From GCA-2746795 sp964643965 (GTDB taxonomy: Bacteria; Chloroflexota; Anaerolineae; Promineifilales; Promineifilaceae), in contig CAZXVH010000007.1 in NCBI GenBank assembly GCA_964643965.1, positions 1 through 64,000 on the forward strand: DNA of 64,000 nt, in the 5' to 3' direction. Below, piece by piece: positions 7,830 through 17,160 of the stretch. The number at the start of each line of letters is the position of its first letter. Within the stretch, counting starts at the first letter, position 1. A model generated the notes under the pieces. The model made no database searches. It saw only the letters and a list, made by a program, of their open reading frames with translations, and was not told the DNA's origin. A program made the position numbers and the translations under genes.

Positions 7830-8690
7830 TCATCGTCGCAAAATCGGCCGTGTCAGGCAGGTGGCGCCCCCCCCTGCTTTGAGCGAAATTTCATTGCCCG
7901 TGTAGAGGCTAACCTGGCAGCCGGCCGCTTCCAACCGCTGCCTGGTAATGGGATTGCCGGCCAGCATGAGGCACTGCCGAGGCCCTAATGCCAACACATT
8001 TGGCCCCATCGTCGCAAATTCAGCTTCCGGCACTGCCACAAACTGAATGCCCCGCTCTTGCAGCAGTTGCCAAAACGGTACCGGCATAAAGGGCGGGTAG
8101 ACCACCGCCAAATCATGGTCGATCATGCTGATAAACGACATGATATGCAGGCAGGCTTCTGGCCCTTGAAAGTAAGGTAACTGTACCGGGATGATTTCCA
8201 CGGCCGGCAGCGCTTCTTGCAATTGGCGCAAGCCTGCGGCGTTGGTACGGAAGCCTTGCCCCACAGCCAGCGTATGCTCATCAAGCCAGAGCAAGTCGCC
8301 CCCTTCGGCCATCGCCTCGCCGTGCAGCCGGTAATGGATGGGGACGCCCATTGCCTCTAGCTGCTGCGCCATCGCTTCTTCTTCACCGCGGCGCAGCGTT
8401 TTGCCCATGCGCAAAATAATGGCGCCCTCGTGGCAGATGAGAACGGGATCATGCGTAAAAATGGCGTCGGCATGGTGGGGCAAGGGGACAGTATGGTAGA
8501 CGACTTCTGCGCCAGCCCGCTGGAGGTGCTGCACAAAGGCGTCATGTTCCGCCTGGGCGGCGAGGAAATCTGGCCGGGCGGCGTAATGCCAGGTTTCGGG
8601 ATTGGCTTGCCCAAACATCGCATCTGGGCGGCGCACGAGGACAACTTTGAGGGGATTGACCATACTCTGGCTGCCGTATTGTATTATCAT
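7830..8690 (-). CDS. Amidinotransferase-fold enzyme (arginine deiminase/DDAH-like)
   Basis: A 286-residue member of the guanidine-group-modifying superfamily (dimethylarginine dimethylaminohydrolase, arginine deiminase). Seen: FTHDPVLI near 78, EGGD (129-132), EACLHIMS with His182, and C-terminal GGGATCLTRP with Cys278, giving the Cys-His-acid set. The start at 8690 follows AAAAAGGAAAA; the longer frame upstream is unsupported. Hydrolysis of arginine, methylated arginine or a related compound is likely, but the exact substrate is not visible. It is divergent from secD. Confidence 0.85.
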   Translation of the reverse strand: MIIQYGSQSMVNPLKVVLVRRPDAMFGQANPETWHYAARPDFLAAQAEHDAFVQHLQRAGAEVVYHTVPLPHHADAIFTHDPVLICHEGAIILRMGKTLRRGEEEAMAQQLEAMGVPIHYRLHGEAMAEGGDLLWLDEHTLAVGQGFRTNAAGLRQLQEALPAVEIIPVQLPYFQGPEACLHIMSFISMIDHDLAVVYPPFMPVPFWQLLQERGIQFVAVPEAEFATMGPNVLALGPRQCLMLAGNPITRQRLEAAGCQVSLYTGNEISLKAGGGATCLTRPILRR

Positions 8691-8882
8691 GTTCTGTTTT
8701 CCTTTTTTACCGTAGAGAACGGGGAGAAAACCTGTTCCTTCGGCGGTTAAATAATATTTTCTATGCGTCTCTCTGTCGCTTTTACCTGAACCATTGTGCA
8801 TCTTTAAATTTGCATTTATAGCGCAAAATGGTTAGTGTTCCTACCTTGTGTTGCAGATGAATAAGGAGCGATATAGGAAAAC

Positions 8883-10229
8883 GTGAATAAGAAATTTGTA
8901 GATTTTATTTGGCTTGTCATCATTATCCTGATTCTGGCATTTTCGCTATGGATTGTGCAAGATGAAGGCCACCCTATTCGCCGCGGCCTGGATTTGCAGG
9001 GCGGTTTGCAGGTTTTGCTAGAAGCGGCCTTACCTGAAGATCAAGCGGTGACTGCCGATCAAATGAATGCGGCGCGACAAATCATCGACCAACGGGTCAA
9101 TGCGCTGGGCGTGACCGAACCGGTGGTGCAGGTAGAAGGCGAGCGCCGTATTGTGGTGGAACTGCCAGGTATTGACAACCCTGAAGATGCCATTAGCCTC
9201 ATTCAGGAAACAGCGCTCTTGGAGTTTATTGACACTGGCGCTCAACCGTTGGAAGAAGGCACATGTGTACGCACCACTGAAAACAATGGTCCCTCACCCT
9301 GCCAGATTGTACGGGGTGAAGGGGATGCGGAAGATATTATTTTGGATGCGCCTCTCTTTGAAACCGTGATGACAGGCGCGGCTTTGCGCACAGCCTCGCC
9401 TCAATTAAATGATTTTGGGCAGGCTTTTGTCGATTTTTCGCTGCAAGCGGATCAAGTTGATTTCTTTGCTCAATACACGCGGGAGCATGTGGGCCAATTC
9501 TTGACGATTGTCTTAGACAAGGAAGTGATTTCCAGCCCCCGGATAAATAGTGAAATTGATGGCGGTCAGGGGACGATTACCGGCCAGTTTACGCTGGATG
9601 AGGCGGAGAAGTTGGCTTTGCAGCTTCGTTTTGGCAGTTTGCCGGTTCCCTTGCGTATTGAAAGTACACGGCAGGTCGGCGCTACTTTAGGCACACAGTC
9701 AGTTGAGGCCAGTATTCGGGCGGGCGCGATTGGGGTGTTGATGGTGCTGCTCTTTATGCTTTTGTATTATCGACTGCCGGGTTTGATGGCAGATTTTGCG
9801 TTGTTGTTTTATATCCTGATGAACTTTGCGGTATTCCAGGGCTTGCCGGTGACGTTGACGCTGCCGGCGATTACCGGTTTTTTGCTCTCTACGGGCATGG
9901 CGGTGGACGCCAATGTTTTGGTTTTTGAGCGCATTAAGGAAGAGATCCAGCGGGGTACCATGTTGAAGCCGGCGATTGAAACTGGCTTCAGTCTGGCGTG
10001 GGTTGCGATTCGGGATTCTAACGTGGCGACATTGGTGATTTGCCTGGTATTGTGGATGTTTGGGCGCAGTTTTGGAGCCAGTGCGGTGCAGGGGTTTGCG
10101 CTGACGCTGGCGATTGGGGTGTTGATAAGTATGTTTACGGCCGTTGTGATAACGCGCACCCTGGTTCGGTTATTTATTGGCCGGTCGGCTCGTTTCTTGG
10201 AAAACAAACCCTGGTTATTGGGGGTATGA
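8883..10229 (+). CDS. secD: Protein translocase subunit SecD
   Basis: A 448-residue membrane component of SecDF, which uses the proton motive force to pull exported proteins out of the SecYEG channel. Seen: an N-terminal membrane helix (8-24), the DLQGG motif in RRGLDLQGGLQVLL, a periplasmic-type P1 region to about 260, and five C-terminal helices with TGMAVDANVLVFERIKEE, the conserved proton-path segment. The start is GTG at 8883 with AAGGAG about 17 nt upstream and AGGAAAA closer. The stop overlaps the ATG of secF (ATGA), so the two are translationally coupled. Confidence 0.96.
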   Translation: MNKKFVDFIWLVIIILILAFSLWIVQDEGHPIRRGLDLQGGLQVLLEAALPEDQAVTADQMNAARQIIDQRVNALGVTEPVVQVEGERRIVVELPGIDNPEDAISLIQETALLEFIDTGAQPLEEGTCVRTTENNGPSPCQIVRGEGDAEDIILDAPLFETVMTGAALRTASPQLNDFGQAFVDFSLQADQVDFFAQYTREHVGQFLTIVLDKEVISSPRINSEIDGGQGTITGQFTLDEAEKLALQLRFGSLPVPLRIESTRQVGATLGTQSVEASIRAGAIGVLMVLLFMLLYYRLPGLMADFALLFYILMNFAVFQGLPVTLTLPAITGFLLSTGMAVDANVLVFERIKEEIQRGTMLKPAIETGFSLAWVAIRDSNVATLVICLVLWMFGRSFGASAVQGFALTLAIGVLISMFTAVVITRTLVRLFIGRSARFLENKPWLLGV

Positions 10230-11170
10230 TCATGAACTTTAATAATTTTGTACAGCGTCGTCGCATATATTATATTTTTTCTGTGATCATTATAGGTCTG
10301 GGCGTGTTGGCGATCATTTATTCGTATATGGTCACCGGGCAGTTTTTTCGTCTGGGTGTTGATTTTGTGGGCGGCACCCGGTTTGAGGTGCAGTTTACGG
10401 AGTCGGTTTTAGAAGAAGATATCCGTGATTATTTTGTGGAGAAGGGGGTTAGCCATCCCTCGGTGGTGACGCTGCGAGGGCAGAATGTGGAAAATGGCTG
10501 GCAAATTCGGGCGCCTTATACTACCCCGGAGGAAACACAGGCGATTGTGGATGGCCTGCCAGGTATTGCGCCATTGGCGCCGGATACGTTGCTGATAACC
10601 ACCATGAGTCCGGCGGTGGGCAAGGAGGTGACGCAGGCGGCGTTTGTGGCGGTATTGGTGTCGGCGTTGATTATTTTAGTCTATATCATGGTGGTGTTTC
10701 GCCAGGTGCCGCATCCCTTCCGCTATGGCGCTTGTGCGGTGGCGGCTATGTTTCATGATTTGCTGGTGATTATGGGTTTTGCGGCGTTGATGGGAGCGGT
10801 GTTGGGCTGGGAACTGGACGCTTTGTTTTTAACGGCCGTTCTCACCGTCGTGGGTTTTTCTTTGCAAGACACCATTGTAGTGTTCGACCGCATTCGGGAA
10901 AACCTGAACGACCGCCGCAACCGTAAGATAAACTTTGAAGGTATTGTCAACAAATCGGTAGGCGATGTGTTTAAGCGTTCCGTCATCACCCAGTTGAGCG
11001 CTATGTTTATCATGGTATCTATTCTTCTGTTTGGCGGCGACCCGATTAAACCGTTTATTGCTGTGTTGTTTGTAGGCTTGTTGAGCGGAACATATAGTTC
11101 TATTTTCACGGCAACGCCCTTGCTCGTAACATGGGAGGAAAAGGCAAATCCGCAAACCCAGGGCGTCTAA
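10226..11170 (+). CDS. secF: Protein translocase subunit SecF
   Basis: 314 residues, the partner of SecD. Seen: an N-terminal helix, GVDFVGGTRFEVQF (the family's GG motif), a short P4-like loop, and helices with VGFSLQDTIVVFDRIREN, the counterpart of the SecD proton-path segment. The ATG at 10226 overlaps the secD stop; an alternative ATG lies at 10232. The open frame begins 62 codons earlier inside secD but has no signal there. Confidence 0.95.
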   Translation: MIMNFNNFVQRRRIYYIFSVIIIGLGVLAIIYSYMVTGQFFRLGVDFVGGTRFEVQFTESVLEEDIRDYFVEKGVSHPSVVTLRGQNVENGWQIRAPYTTPEETQAIVDGLPGIAPLAPDTLLITTMSPAVGKEVTQAAFVAVLVSALIILVYIMVVFRQVPHPFRYGACAVAAMFHDLLVIMGFAALMGAVLGWELDALFLTAVLTVVGFSLQDTIVVFDRIRENLNDRRNRKINFEGIVNKSVGDVFKRSVITQLSAMFIMVSILLFGGDPIKPFIAVLFVGLLSGTYSSIFTATPLLVTWEEKANPQTQGV

Positions 11171-11242
11171 ATGAGGGGATGGGCAGGGTGAGGTTATGCC
11201 ACATTCCACGACTCCTCACAGCAGCAGACAGGGAACAAGAAG

Positions 11243-12088
11243 ATGGCTAAAAAAGAGATAATCCAGGCAAAAAAGATAAACTACGAGATTTTTATCACCT
11301 TTTTGACCTTCCTCTCATGGGTAAATGGCTACATCATCTTGTTTTCTTCCGATGAGAACGCACGTATCCTGACCTTTTGGGTTGAGCTGCTGTTAACCCC
11401 CATTTTCTTGATCGATTTCCTGGTGCATTTGCGCCGCTCAAGGCCACGCCGCTCCTATTTTTTTAGTGAGTATGGTTGGCTGGAATTAGTCGGTAGCTTC
11501 CCTTTTCTACGCTGGCTGCGGCTTTATCGCGTCTATCGTGTCATTTACTATTTGCGAAGGCGAGATGGCATGTCTCTGCTCAAAGAGTTTTTTGCAAATC
11601 GGGGAGAAACGGCCGTTCTCACCCTCAGTCTCGCCGTTATCTTACTCTTTGAATTTGCGTCTATCGCCATTTTGCGAGCAGAGGCCGTAGATGTAAATGC
11701 CAACATCACCACGCCTGGAGATGCAGTGTGGTGGCTCATAGTCACGATTGCCACAGTGGGTTATGGTGATTCCTACCCGGTTACTGTCAGGGGACGGCTC
11801 ATCGCCTCTTTAGTGATTGTGGCCGGAGTCGGCTTGTTTGGCATTCTTTCCGGTTTCCTGGCGCGTACCTTTTTAGGCAGTTCGGTTGGAGAAAGTCGGG
11901 CTGCAATTGATCAAAATAAGCTGACAACTTCTCACGATCTGGCAACGCTCTTGACAGAGGTACAAGCTGTTCGTCAGGAGCAGGCGCAGCTAAAGGAGGC
12001 GCAAGGTGATCATAGCCGACGTTTGGAGGAGCGCCTGATCCGGTTAGAAGAATTGTTCACAAATCTGGATCGTGAAAATGGGCGGTAG
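11243..12088 (+). CDS. Voltage-sensor type potassium channel
   Basis: A 281-residue, six-helix channel of the voltage-gated ion channel superfamily. Seen: helices S1-S3 to about residue 62, an S4-like segment FLRWLRLYRVYRVIYYLRRR (88-107) with spaced arginines, S5 at 122-145, pore helix and selectivity filter TVGYGD (171-176), S6 to about 210, and a C-terminal coiled coil rich in Glu/Gln/Arg that probably helps tetramerisation. It selects K+. No ligand-binding domain is attached. Its neighbours suggest no shared pathway. Confidence 0.92.
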   Translation: MAKKEIIQAKKINYEIFITFLTFLSWVNGYIILFSSDENARILTFWVELLLTPIFLIDFLVHLRRSRPRRSYFFSEYGWLELVGSFPFLRWLRLYRVYRVIYYLRRRDGMSLLKEFFANRGETAVLTLSLAVILLFEFASIAILRAEAVDVNANITTPGDAVWWLIVTIATVGYGDSYPVTVRGRLIASLVIVAGVGLFGILSGFLARTFLGSSVGESRAAIDQNKLTTSHDLATLLTEVQAVRQEQAQLKEAQGDHSRRLEERLIRLEELFTNLDRENGR

Positions 12089-12221
12089 CCAAGGTTTGGC
12101 CCGGTCTTGCCGCATCTTTGGAATGCGCCATTGCCATGCCAGATAAGCGTCGTTACAATATTAAAACATACGAAACAACGCCACTCCCCCGGAGGAGACC
12201 GCAAATTTTACTGTTGCGATT

Positions 12222-14516
12222 GTGCGAAACGGTTTTCCTAAGGAAAACGCAGGCATATTAAAGATGGAATTTACAGACATTGTATCGATAGCGCCCCTCA
12301 TTTCTGCCATTGCCTACACCTTTCTTTTAATTGCGCCCTCTTTACGGCACAGCCAGCAGGAAATGGCGTTAAGATGGTTTTTGGGTTATCTGGGGATCTC
12401 AATTGTCTGGGAGTTCCTGGCCTTTTTTGTGCCGTACAGTAATTTGCCCCCCAATTTACCCAGTAAAATATTACTGATCGGCACGATGTTTTTGGGCATG
12501 ACAACGGCCGTTTACGTCAATTGGCCTGGTAAAAAACGGTGGTTATTTTGGAGCAGTATGGCCATTGTCGCCAGCTTCGCCGTCGATATCTTTATCTCGG
12601 AACAGGTCATCGCCCCCTTAGCCTCCTGGGCCACCATCACCATCAGCAGCCTCGTCTCCTTTCTCACCTGGTTTGCCCTCAGCGGCACCATCCTCTGGCG
12701 CACCTGGCTGGACTACAAACGCTCTGAGTTTCCCTGGCACGCCAACCGGCTCCTGTTTTGGAGCCTGACCCTCTTCATTACGTTCGTGGGTGAGTCCTTC
12801 ATCTTCTTCCGCCTGACCGGCTTCACCGTTGCCGGCCAAATCATTCGTTACCTAGGCGTCCTCGGTTTAGCCTACGCCATTTCTTCCCATCGCATCTTCG
12901 ACGTGCGCACCCACATTCGCCGGGCCATTGCCTTTGTAATTGTCCTGTTGATCTCGGCGCTGCCCCTCACCCTGCTCATCATCTTAATTCAACAAATCGC
13001 CCAAAATCAGTTCCGCGCCTCTTTAGCCATCACCATCATCGCCATCATCGTTAGCTTCTTGCTCTACCAGCCATTTCGGGATTTGGTCGAGCGCATCACC
13101 TACCATTACCTGTTTGGCGAAGGCTTTGATCCCAATTTGGTGGTGCGCAATTACAGCCAGGCCATTTCGCGCACCCTGGATGTGGGGCAGCTATCGCGGC
13201 TCATCATGGAAATTTTGCAAGCGCAGTTTGATACCAATCGCGGGGCGCTGTTGTTGCTGACAGAGGATGATCGCAACATTATCCTGGAACCGGTGCCGGC
13301 CATGGGGGAAATTCCGCCAGACGCCATCGAAATGGGTAAAACGGCGCTTTTCCCCATCACCCTCAAAAATTTGCACCAGCCCTTGCTGCAATATGAACTG
13401 GATTTCAATCCCGAGTTTACACAGTTAGATGAGTCCATAAGAGGCTGGCTGAAGCAGATGTCTATGGAAGTGTATGTGCCGGTCAGCGGCGGCAAGACGA
13501 TGGATGGCTTGTTTGCCATTGGCCCTAAACGCTCTGGCGTCCCCTATCAGCCGGGCGAGTTGGAGCTCATCCAAATTTTGGCGGATCAGACGGTGGTGGC
13601 CCTGCAAAATGCCCGGCTCTACAGCGAGTTGGGCCAACAAAACGAGCAAATCAACCAGCTTAACGTGGACCTGGTGCAGCAAAATGAACGGCTGGAAATC
13701 ATGGATCAGGTTAAATCTGATTTTATTACCATTGCCTCGCATGAACTGCGTACTCCATTGACACAGGTGAAGGGCTATGCCGATATCCTCTCAGCTATGA
13801 ACGAGGACAATGCCCTCACCCGCGAACAGACCCGCGAGATTGTGGGTCATATCAACCGGGCCACCATGCGCCTGGAAACGCTCATCACCGCCATGCTCGA
13901 TGCCAGCCAGATCGATGTGGATGGCATGCATCTGACCTACATGGAGGCGCGGCTGGACACCATTGTGCGCCTGGCCATGGAGCCGTTGAACCAGGGAATT
14001 CGAGAGCGGCGTATTTCGTTTACCACCCAAAACCTGGAAACGCTGCCCCCCATCCAGGCTGATTTCAAACGACTGGTGCAAACGTTCACCAATGTCCTGG
14101 GTAATGCCCTGAAGTACACGCCGGATCATGGCAGTATTGCCGTGGAAGGTTTCTTAATTCCCAGCGAGGATGGGCAGGATGATCATGTGGAGATTGTGAT
14201 CAGCGATACCGGCATTGGCATCGATCCCAAGTATCATGAACTGATTTTTGAAAAGTTTTTCAGGATTGGAGACCCGCAATTGCATTCCACGGGCAGCACC
14301 AAGTTTAAGGGCGCGGGGCCAGGGCTGGGGCTGCCCATCGCCCGCGGCGTGGTTGAGGCGCATGGCGGCCATATTTGGGTGGAATCTGAGGGGGAAGATG
14401 AGGCGCGGCTGCCTGGCAGTCGTTTTCATCTGACGCTGCCTATCTACCCGGAAGGGGCTAGAATGCAAAAACAAAGGGCGGGGGCGGGAGAACGGCCGTC
14501 CTGGTTGATCGGCTAA
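12222..14516 (+). CDS. Membrane histidine kinase with GAF domain
   Basis: 764 residues from a GTG start; an ATG at 12264 is an equally possible start. Order: about eight hydrophobic helices (20-280), a GAF-type sensor domain (about 310-465), a short coiled coil rich in Gln/Asn, HisKA with ASHELRTPL (phospho-acceptor His507), and HATPase with NVLGNALKYTP (N box), ISDTGIGID (G1) and GLGLPIARGVVEAHGG (G2). It should autophosphorylate and pass the phosphate to a response regulator, but none is next to it, so it is an orphan kinase. Signal unknown. Confidence 0.92.
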   Translation: MRNGFPKENAGILKMEFTDIVSIAPLISAIAYTFLLIAPSLRHSQQEMALRWFLGYLGISIVWEFLAFFVPYSNLPPNLPSKILLIGTMFLGMTTAVYVNWPGKKRWLFWSSMAIVASFAVDIFISEQVIAPLASWATITISSLVSFLTWFALSGTILWRTWLDYKRSEFPWHANRLLFWSLTLFITFVGESFIFFRLTGFTVAGQIIRYLGVLGLAYAISSHRIFDVRTHIRRAIAFVIVLLISALPLTLLIILIQQIAQNQFRASLAITIIAIIVSFLLYQPFRDLVERITYHYLFGEGFDPNLVVRNYSQAISRTLDVGQLSRLIMEILQAQFDTNRGALLLLTEDDRNIILEPVPAMGEIPPDAIEMGKTALFPITLKNLHQPLLQYELDFNPEFTQLDESIRGWLKQMSMEVYVPVSGGKTMDGLFAIGPKRSGVPYQPGELELIQILADQTVVALQNARLYSELGQQNEQINQLNVDLVQQNERLEIMDQVKSDFITIASHELRTPLTQVKGYADILSAMNEDNALTREQTREIVGHINRATMRLETLITAMLDASQIDVDGMHLTYMEARLDTIVRLAMEPLNQGIRERRISFTTQNLETLPPIQADFKRLVQTFTNVLGNALKYTPDHGSIAVEGFLIPSEDGQDDHVEIVISDTGIGIDPKYHELIFEKFFRIGDPQLHSTGSTKFKGAGPGLGLPIARGVVEAHGGHIWVESEGEDEARLPGSRFHLTLPIYPEGARMQKQRAGAGERPSWLIG

Positions 14517-14553
14517 ATGCAGTGGACTGTAAACTGAATACCGGAGGTGAGAT

Positions 14554-15588
14554 ATGCCATCAGAAAGTCGTAAGCGAGCTTTGGTTTTGTCCGGGGGCGG
14601 GGGACGTGGCGCGTATCATGTGGGCGTCTTGCGCTTCCTGGAAGAGCATGAATGGGTCCCCGATATTGTGGTAGGCACCTCCATTGGCGCGGTGAACGGG
14701 GCGGCCATCGCTTCTGGCCATACCGCTTATTCCTTGTGGTCGTTGTGGAAACGACTGCGCACCCGCGATGTACAAAAAGCGAACTTGAATCCGGCCAACG
14801 GTAACTTTTTACTCGACACCTCCCCCCTGCGCCACACCTTGCAACATGAAGGCTGGGTCAACTTTGACCGCATCAATTCAGAAGAAGCGGCCGTTCATTT
14901 GCGGGTGACGGCCACAGAAGTCAACACCGGCCATTTGCATGTATTTGGCAATTCACCAGATGTCTATCCCAGCAAAATGCAGTTGGAGCCGTTTGAGTTA
15001 GACCACATCATCGCCAGCTGCTCCATTCCCATTGTCTACCCGGCCACTAAGCTGCATGACAACCTGTATTGGGATGGGGCTACGGTGGCCAATACCCCGT
15101 TGGGGCCGGCCATTGACGCTGGCGCGGAAGAGATCGTGGTGGTGATCATGACACCCTGGGAACTAGATGAAGAGATCCAAACTGAGACGCCACGTAATCT
15201 GCTAACGGCCGCCAGCACCACGTTAGAGTGGGCGCTCCTGGCCTCTTTTCAAGCGGATATGAAACTGTTCCGGCGTATCAACGATTTGGTGCGGCTGGAA
15301 GTGGAAAACGCCCGGCTGCAGGCGGCCAATAAGCTGCTGCTGGCCCAGGCTCGTGGCGAAACGGTGCATTTTGAGGATAAAGATGGGGATGGCATCCCGG
15401 ATATTTTGCAAGAAAAATACCACCAACTGCCTGACCCCATCATCATTGCCCCCAAACGGCCGATTCCGGTGGAGCAAATCGTGCGTTATAAGCTGGACGG
15501 GCATGAAAAGCTGTATGAACTGGGTTATCAAGACGCCCAACGCGCCTGGGGATTGGCGGGCAAGGTGGTGGAAGGCGGCCGTGAGTAA
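14554..15588 (+). CDS. Patatin-like phospholipase with a DxDxDG insert
   Basis: A 344-residue serine hydrolase of the patatin/RssA group, cleaving acyl esters of lipids through a Ser-Asp dyad. Seen: SGGGGRGAYH oxyanion loop (13-22), GTSIG with Ser43, and YWDGATVANTP with Asp174. GGAGGTGAGAT precedes the ATG. Odd: residues 275-283 read DKDGDGIPD, a calcium-loop pattern like that of thrombospondin type-3 or EF-hand repeats, placed after a coiled region and not part of the usual fold. No signal peptide is visible, so a cytoplasmic or membrane-surface location is likely. Confidence 0.9.
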   Translation: MPSESRKRALVLSGGGGRGAYHVGVLRFLEEHEWVPDIVVGTSIGAVNGAAIASGHTAYSLWSLWKRLRTRDVQKANLNPANGNFLLDTSPLRHTLQHEGWVNFDRINSEEAAVHLRVTATEVNTGHLHVFGNSPDVYPSKMQLEPFELDHIIASCSIPIVYPATKLHDNLYWDGATVANTPLGPAIDAGAEEIVVVIMTPWELDEEIQTETPRNLLTAASTTLEWALLASFQADMKLFRRINDLVRLEVENARLQAANKLLLAQARGETVHFEDKDGDGIPDILQEKYHQLPDPIIIAPKRPIPVEQIVRYKLDGHEKLYELGYQDAQRAWGLAGKVVEGGRE

Positions 15589-15590
15589 AA

Positions 15591-16011
15591 CAGATTCCAT
15601 CCCATCCTGCCCGGTCTGGTACGCTACGAAGAGGTGGCCGCCGGCGCAATCAACCACGCCATTCGCTTCACCGCTCCGCAGACGCAGCGAGCCTATATCT
15701 GGCCGGCGCGTCACTTTGCTTCCAGCCAGCCAGACCCAACTTATCCGCCGATGGGGCTGCGCCTGCGCCTGAAAGCCAGCTACCTCTCCGCTTTTCCACC
15801 CGAGGTGCAAGTCATTTTACAAGCGATGAAAACGTATGGCCTGATCCTGGCAGACAATGGCTCCGCCTGGTATATCTCCGGCGTCCCCCATGAAGCGTGG
15901 GACAATGAGATGCTGCACGAAATGGATATAGTGCGCGGCTCCGATTTTGAAGTGGTGGATGTGTCCGGCTGGATGATTGACCCTGATTCCGGGCAAGCCT
16001 CACAGCCTTAA
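15591..16011 (+). pseudogene. C-terminal remnant of a large protein
   Basis: The frame opens just after the patatin stop with F-H-P-I-L-P-G-L-V-R-Y-E-E-V and continues through NHAIRFTAPQTQRAYIWPARH, PPMGLRLRLKASY and ILADNGSAWYISG. I recall this ending from large secreted proteins of environmental bacteria. No start codon or N-terminal part fits, and a stop codon lies directly upstream in frame. The downstream end runs into the CTCTCGCTCT tandem repeat. Confidence 0.65.
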
Positions 16012-16020
16012 TTCACAGAG

Positions 16021-16070
16021 CCTCTCGCTCTCGCTCTATCCTCTCGCTCTCGCTCTATCCTCTCGCTTTC
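16021..16070. repeat. 19-bp direct tandem repeat CCTCTCGCTCTCGCTCTAT
   Basis: Two perfect units (16021-16039, 16040-16058) and a partial third. The last codons and stop (16055) of the epimerase are made of this repeat. The same words form a 13-bp inverted repeat at 60583-60629. Confidence 0.9.
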
Positions 16071-17014
16071 TTCACCTGCGCTTCAATCCAGGGGTAATTC
16101 TCAGCAATGCCATCTTTCAAGAAATAGTTGGCTTTCCAGCCGATGGAATAGATGCGTTCATTGCTAAAATTGCGGGATTGGACGCCAACGGGGCCATCAA
16201 TGTGTTTGATGTGAATCGTTTTACCGGCAACTTCTGCCACCGTCTCCACCAGTTCATCCACAGAGACGTACTGGGGGCAGCCGATGTTGACCGCCCCTTC
16301 CAAATCGGAGTGCATGAGCCGGTAAATGCCATCCACCATATCGGCGACATAGGTATAAGAACGAACGGCCGTTCCATCACCCCACACCTCAATTGTGCCC
16401 CCATCTGCCACCTCAGCCACCTTGCGACAGATAGCGGCCGGCGCTTTTTCACGGCCGCCCGTCCAGGTTCCATACGGCCCGTAGCAGTTTTGGAAGCGAG
16501 CAATGCGCACCGTTATGCCTTGATTGCGGGCATACGCTTCCGCCATGCGCTCAGAGTACAACTTTTCCCAGCCATACTCGTTATCGGGGTTGGCCGGTAT
16601 AGCCTGGGCTTCTGTCATTTCCGGTTCACCCAGCGCCATGTCGCGGTAAACACAGACCGACGAAGAGAAGAAGTAGCGCGGCACACCCATGCGGGCGGCG
16701 TGGTGAGTCATGTGAATGTTGATCAGGACGCTGTTGTGCATGATCTCACATTCTGCCGAATGGATGAAACCCATGCCGCCCATGTCGGCCGCCAACTGGT
16801 AGACCTCATCAAATGAGCTTTCACCCCGCGTCAACGCCTGGATGCAATTCGCTTCTTCGCGCAAATCTAAGAGTAGAAACTCGTCAGCGGCCGTTTCCCG
16901 GTATTCATGCGCCTTGATATCCACGCCGCGCACCCAATACCCTTCATCCTTCAATCGCTGTGCCAAATGTCCGCCGATAAAGCCACCGGCGCCACAAACC
17001 AATGCTGTTTTCAT
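16055..17014 (-). CDS. NAD-dependent epimerase (GDP-mannose 3,5-epimerase-like)
   Basis: A 319-residue extended short-chain dehydrogenase. Seen: GAGGFIGG Rossmann loop (8-15), LAADMGGMGFI (75-84), SSSVCVY with Cys121, and the YxxxK pair in EYGWEKL (Tyr147, Lys151). The Met-Gly-Gly-Met segment and the Cys before Val-Tyr are typical of GDP-mannose 3,5-epimerases, which make GDP-L-galactose/gulose. AAGGAGA lies 6 nt before the ATG. It could act on another nucleotide sugar. The C-terminus ends in repeat-derived codons (Ala-Arg-Gly-stop). Confidence 0.82.
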   Translation of the reverse strand: MKTALVCGAGGFIGGHLAQRLKDEGYWVRGVDIKAHEYRETAADEFLLLDLREEANCIQALTRGESSFDEVYQLAADMGGMGFIHSAECEIMHNSVLINIHMTHHAARMGVPRYFFSSSVCVYRDMALGEPEMTEAQAIPANPDNEYGWEKLYSERMAEAYARNQGITVRIARFQNCYGPYGTWTGGREKAPAAICRKVAEVADGGTIEVWGDGTAVRSYTYVADMVDGIYRLMHSDLEGAVNIGCPQYVSVDELVETVAEVAGKTIHIKHIDGPVGVQSRNFSNERIYSIGWKANYFLKDGIAENYPWIEAQVKKARG

Positions 17015-17035
17015 AAAAATCTCCTTGTTTAGTCA

Positions 17036-17160
17036 GGTCTCAGTGACACAGAGTTTACAACCAAACTCAAATATCTCCAGCGGTAGCTTTTCGGCGAAGT
17101 CGGCGGGGTGGGAGCCGGTGGCGATGATTGCTGGATAGTTATAATTTTTTGCAAATTGTG
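17036..17160 (-). pseudogene. Possible C-terminal coding remnant
   Basis: Directly after the stop of the START-like gene the minus strand stays open for about 40 codons, reading N-Y-P-A-I-I-A-T-G-S-H-P-A-D-F-A-E-K-L and then EIFEFGCKLC to a stop near 17036. The composition looks like protein, but there is no start and I do not recognise the family. Confidence 0.35.

Noticed and set aside
15977..16816. 279-codon plus-strand frame opposite the epimerase
   Set aside because: Exactly antisense to an unmistakable epimerase gene, with no Shine-Dalgarno and odd composition.
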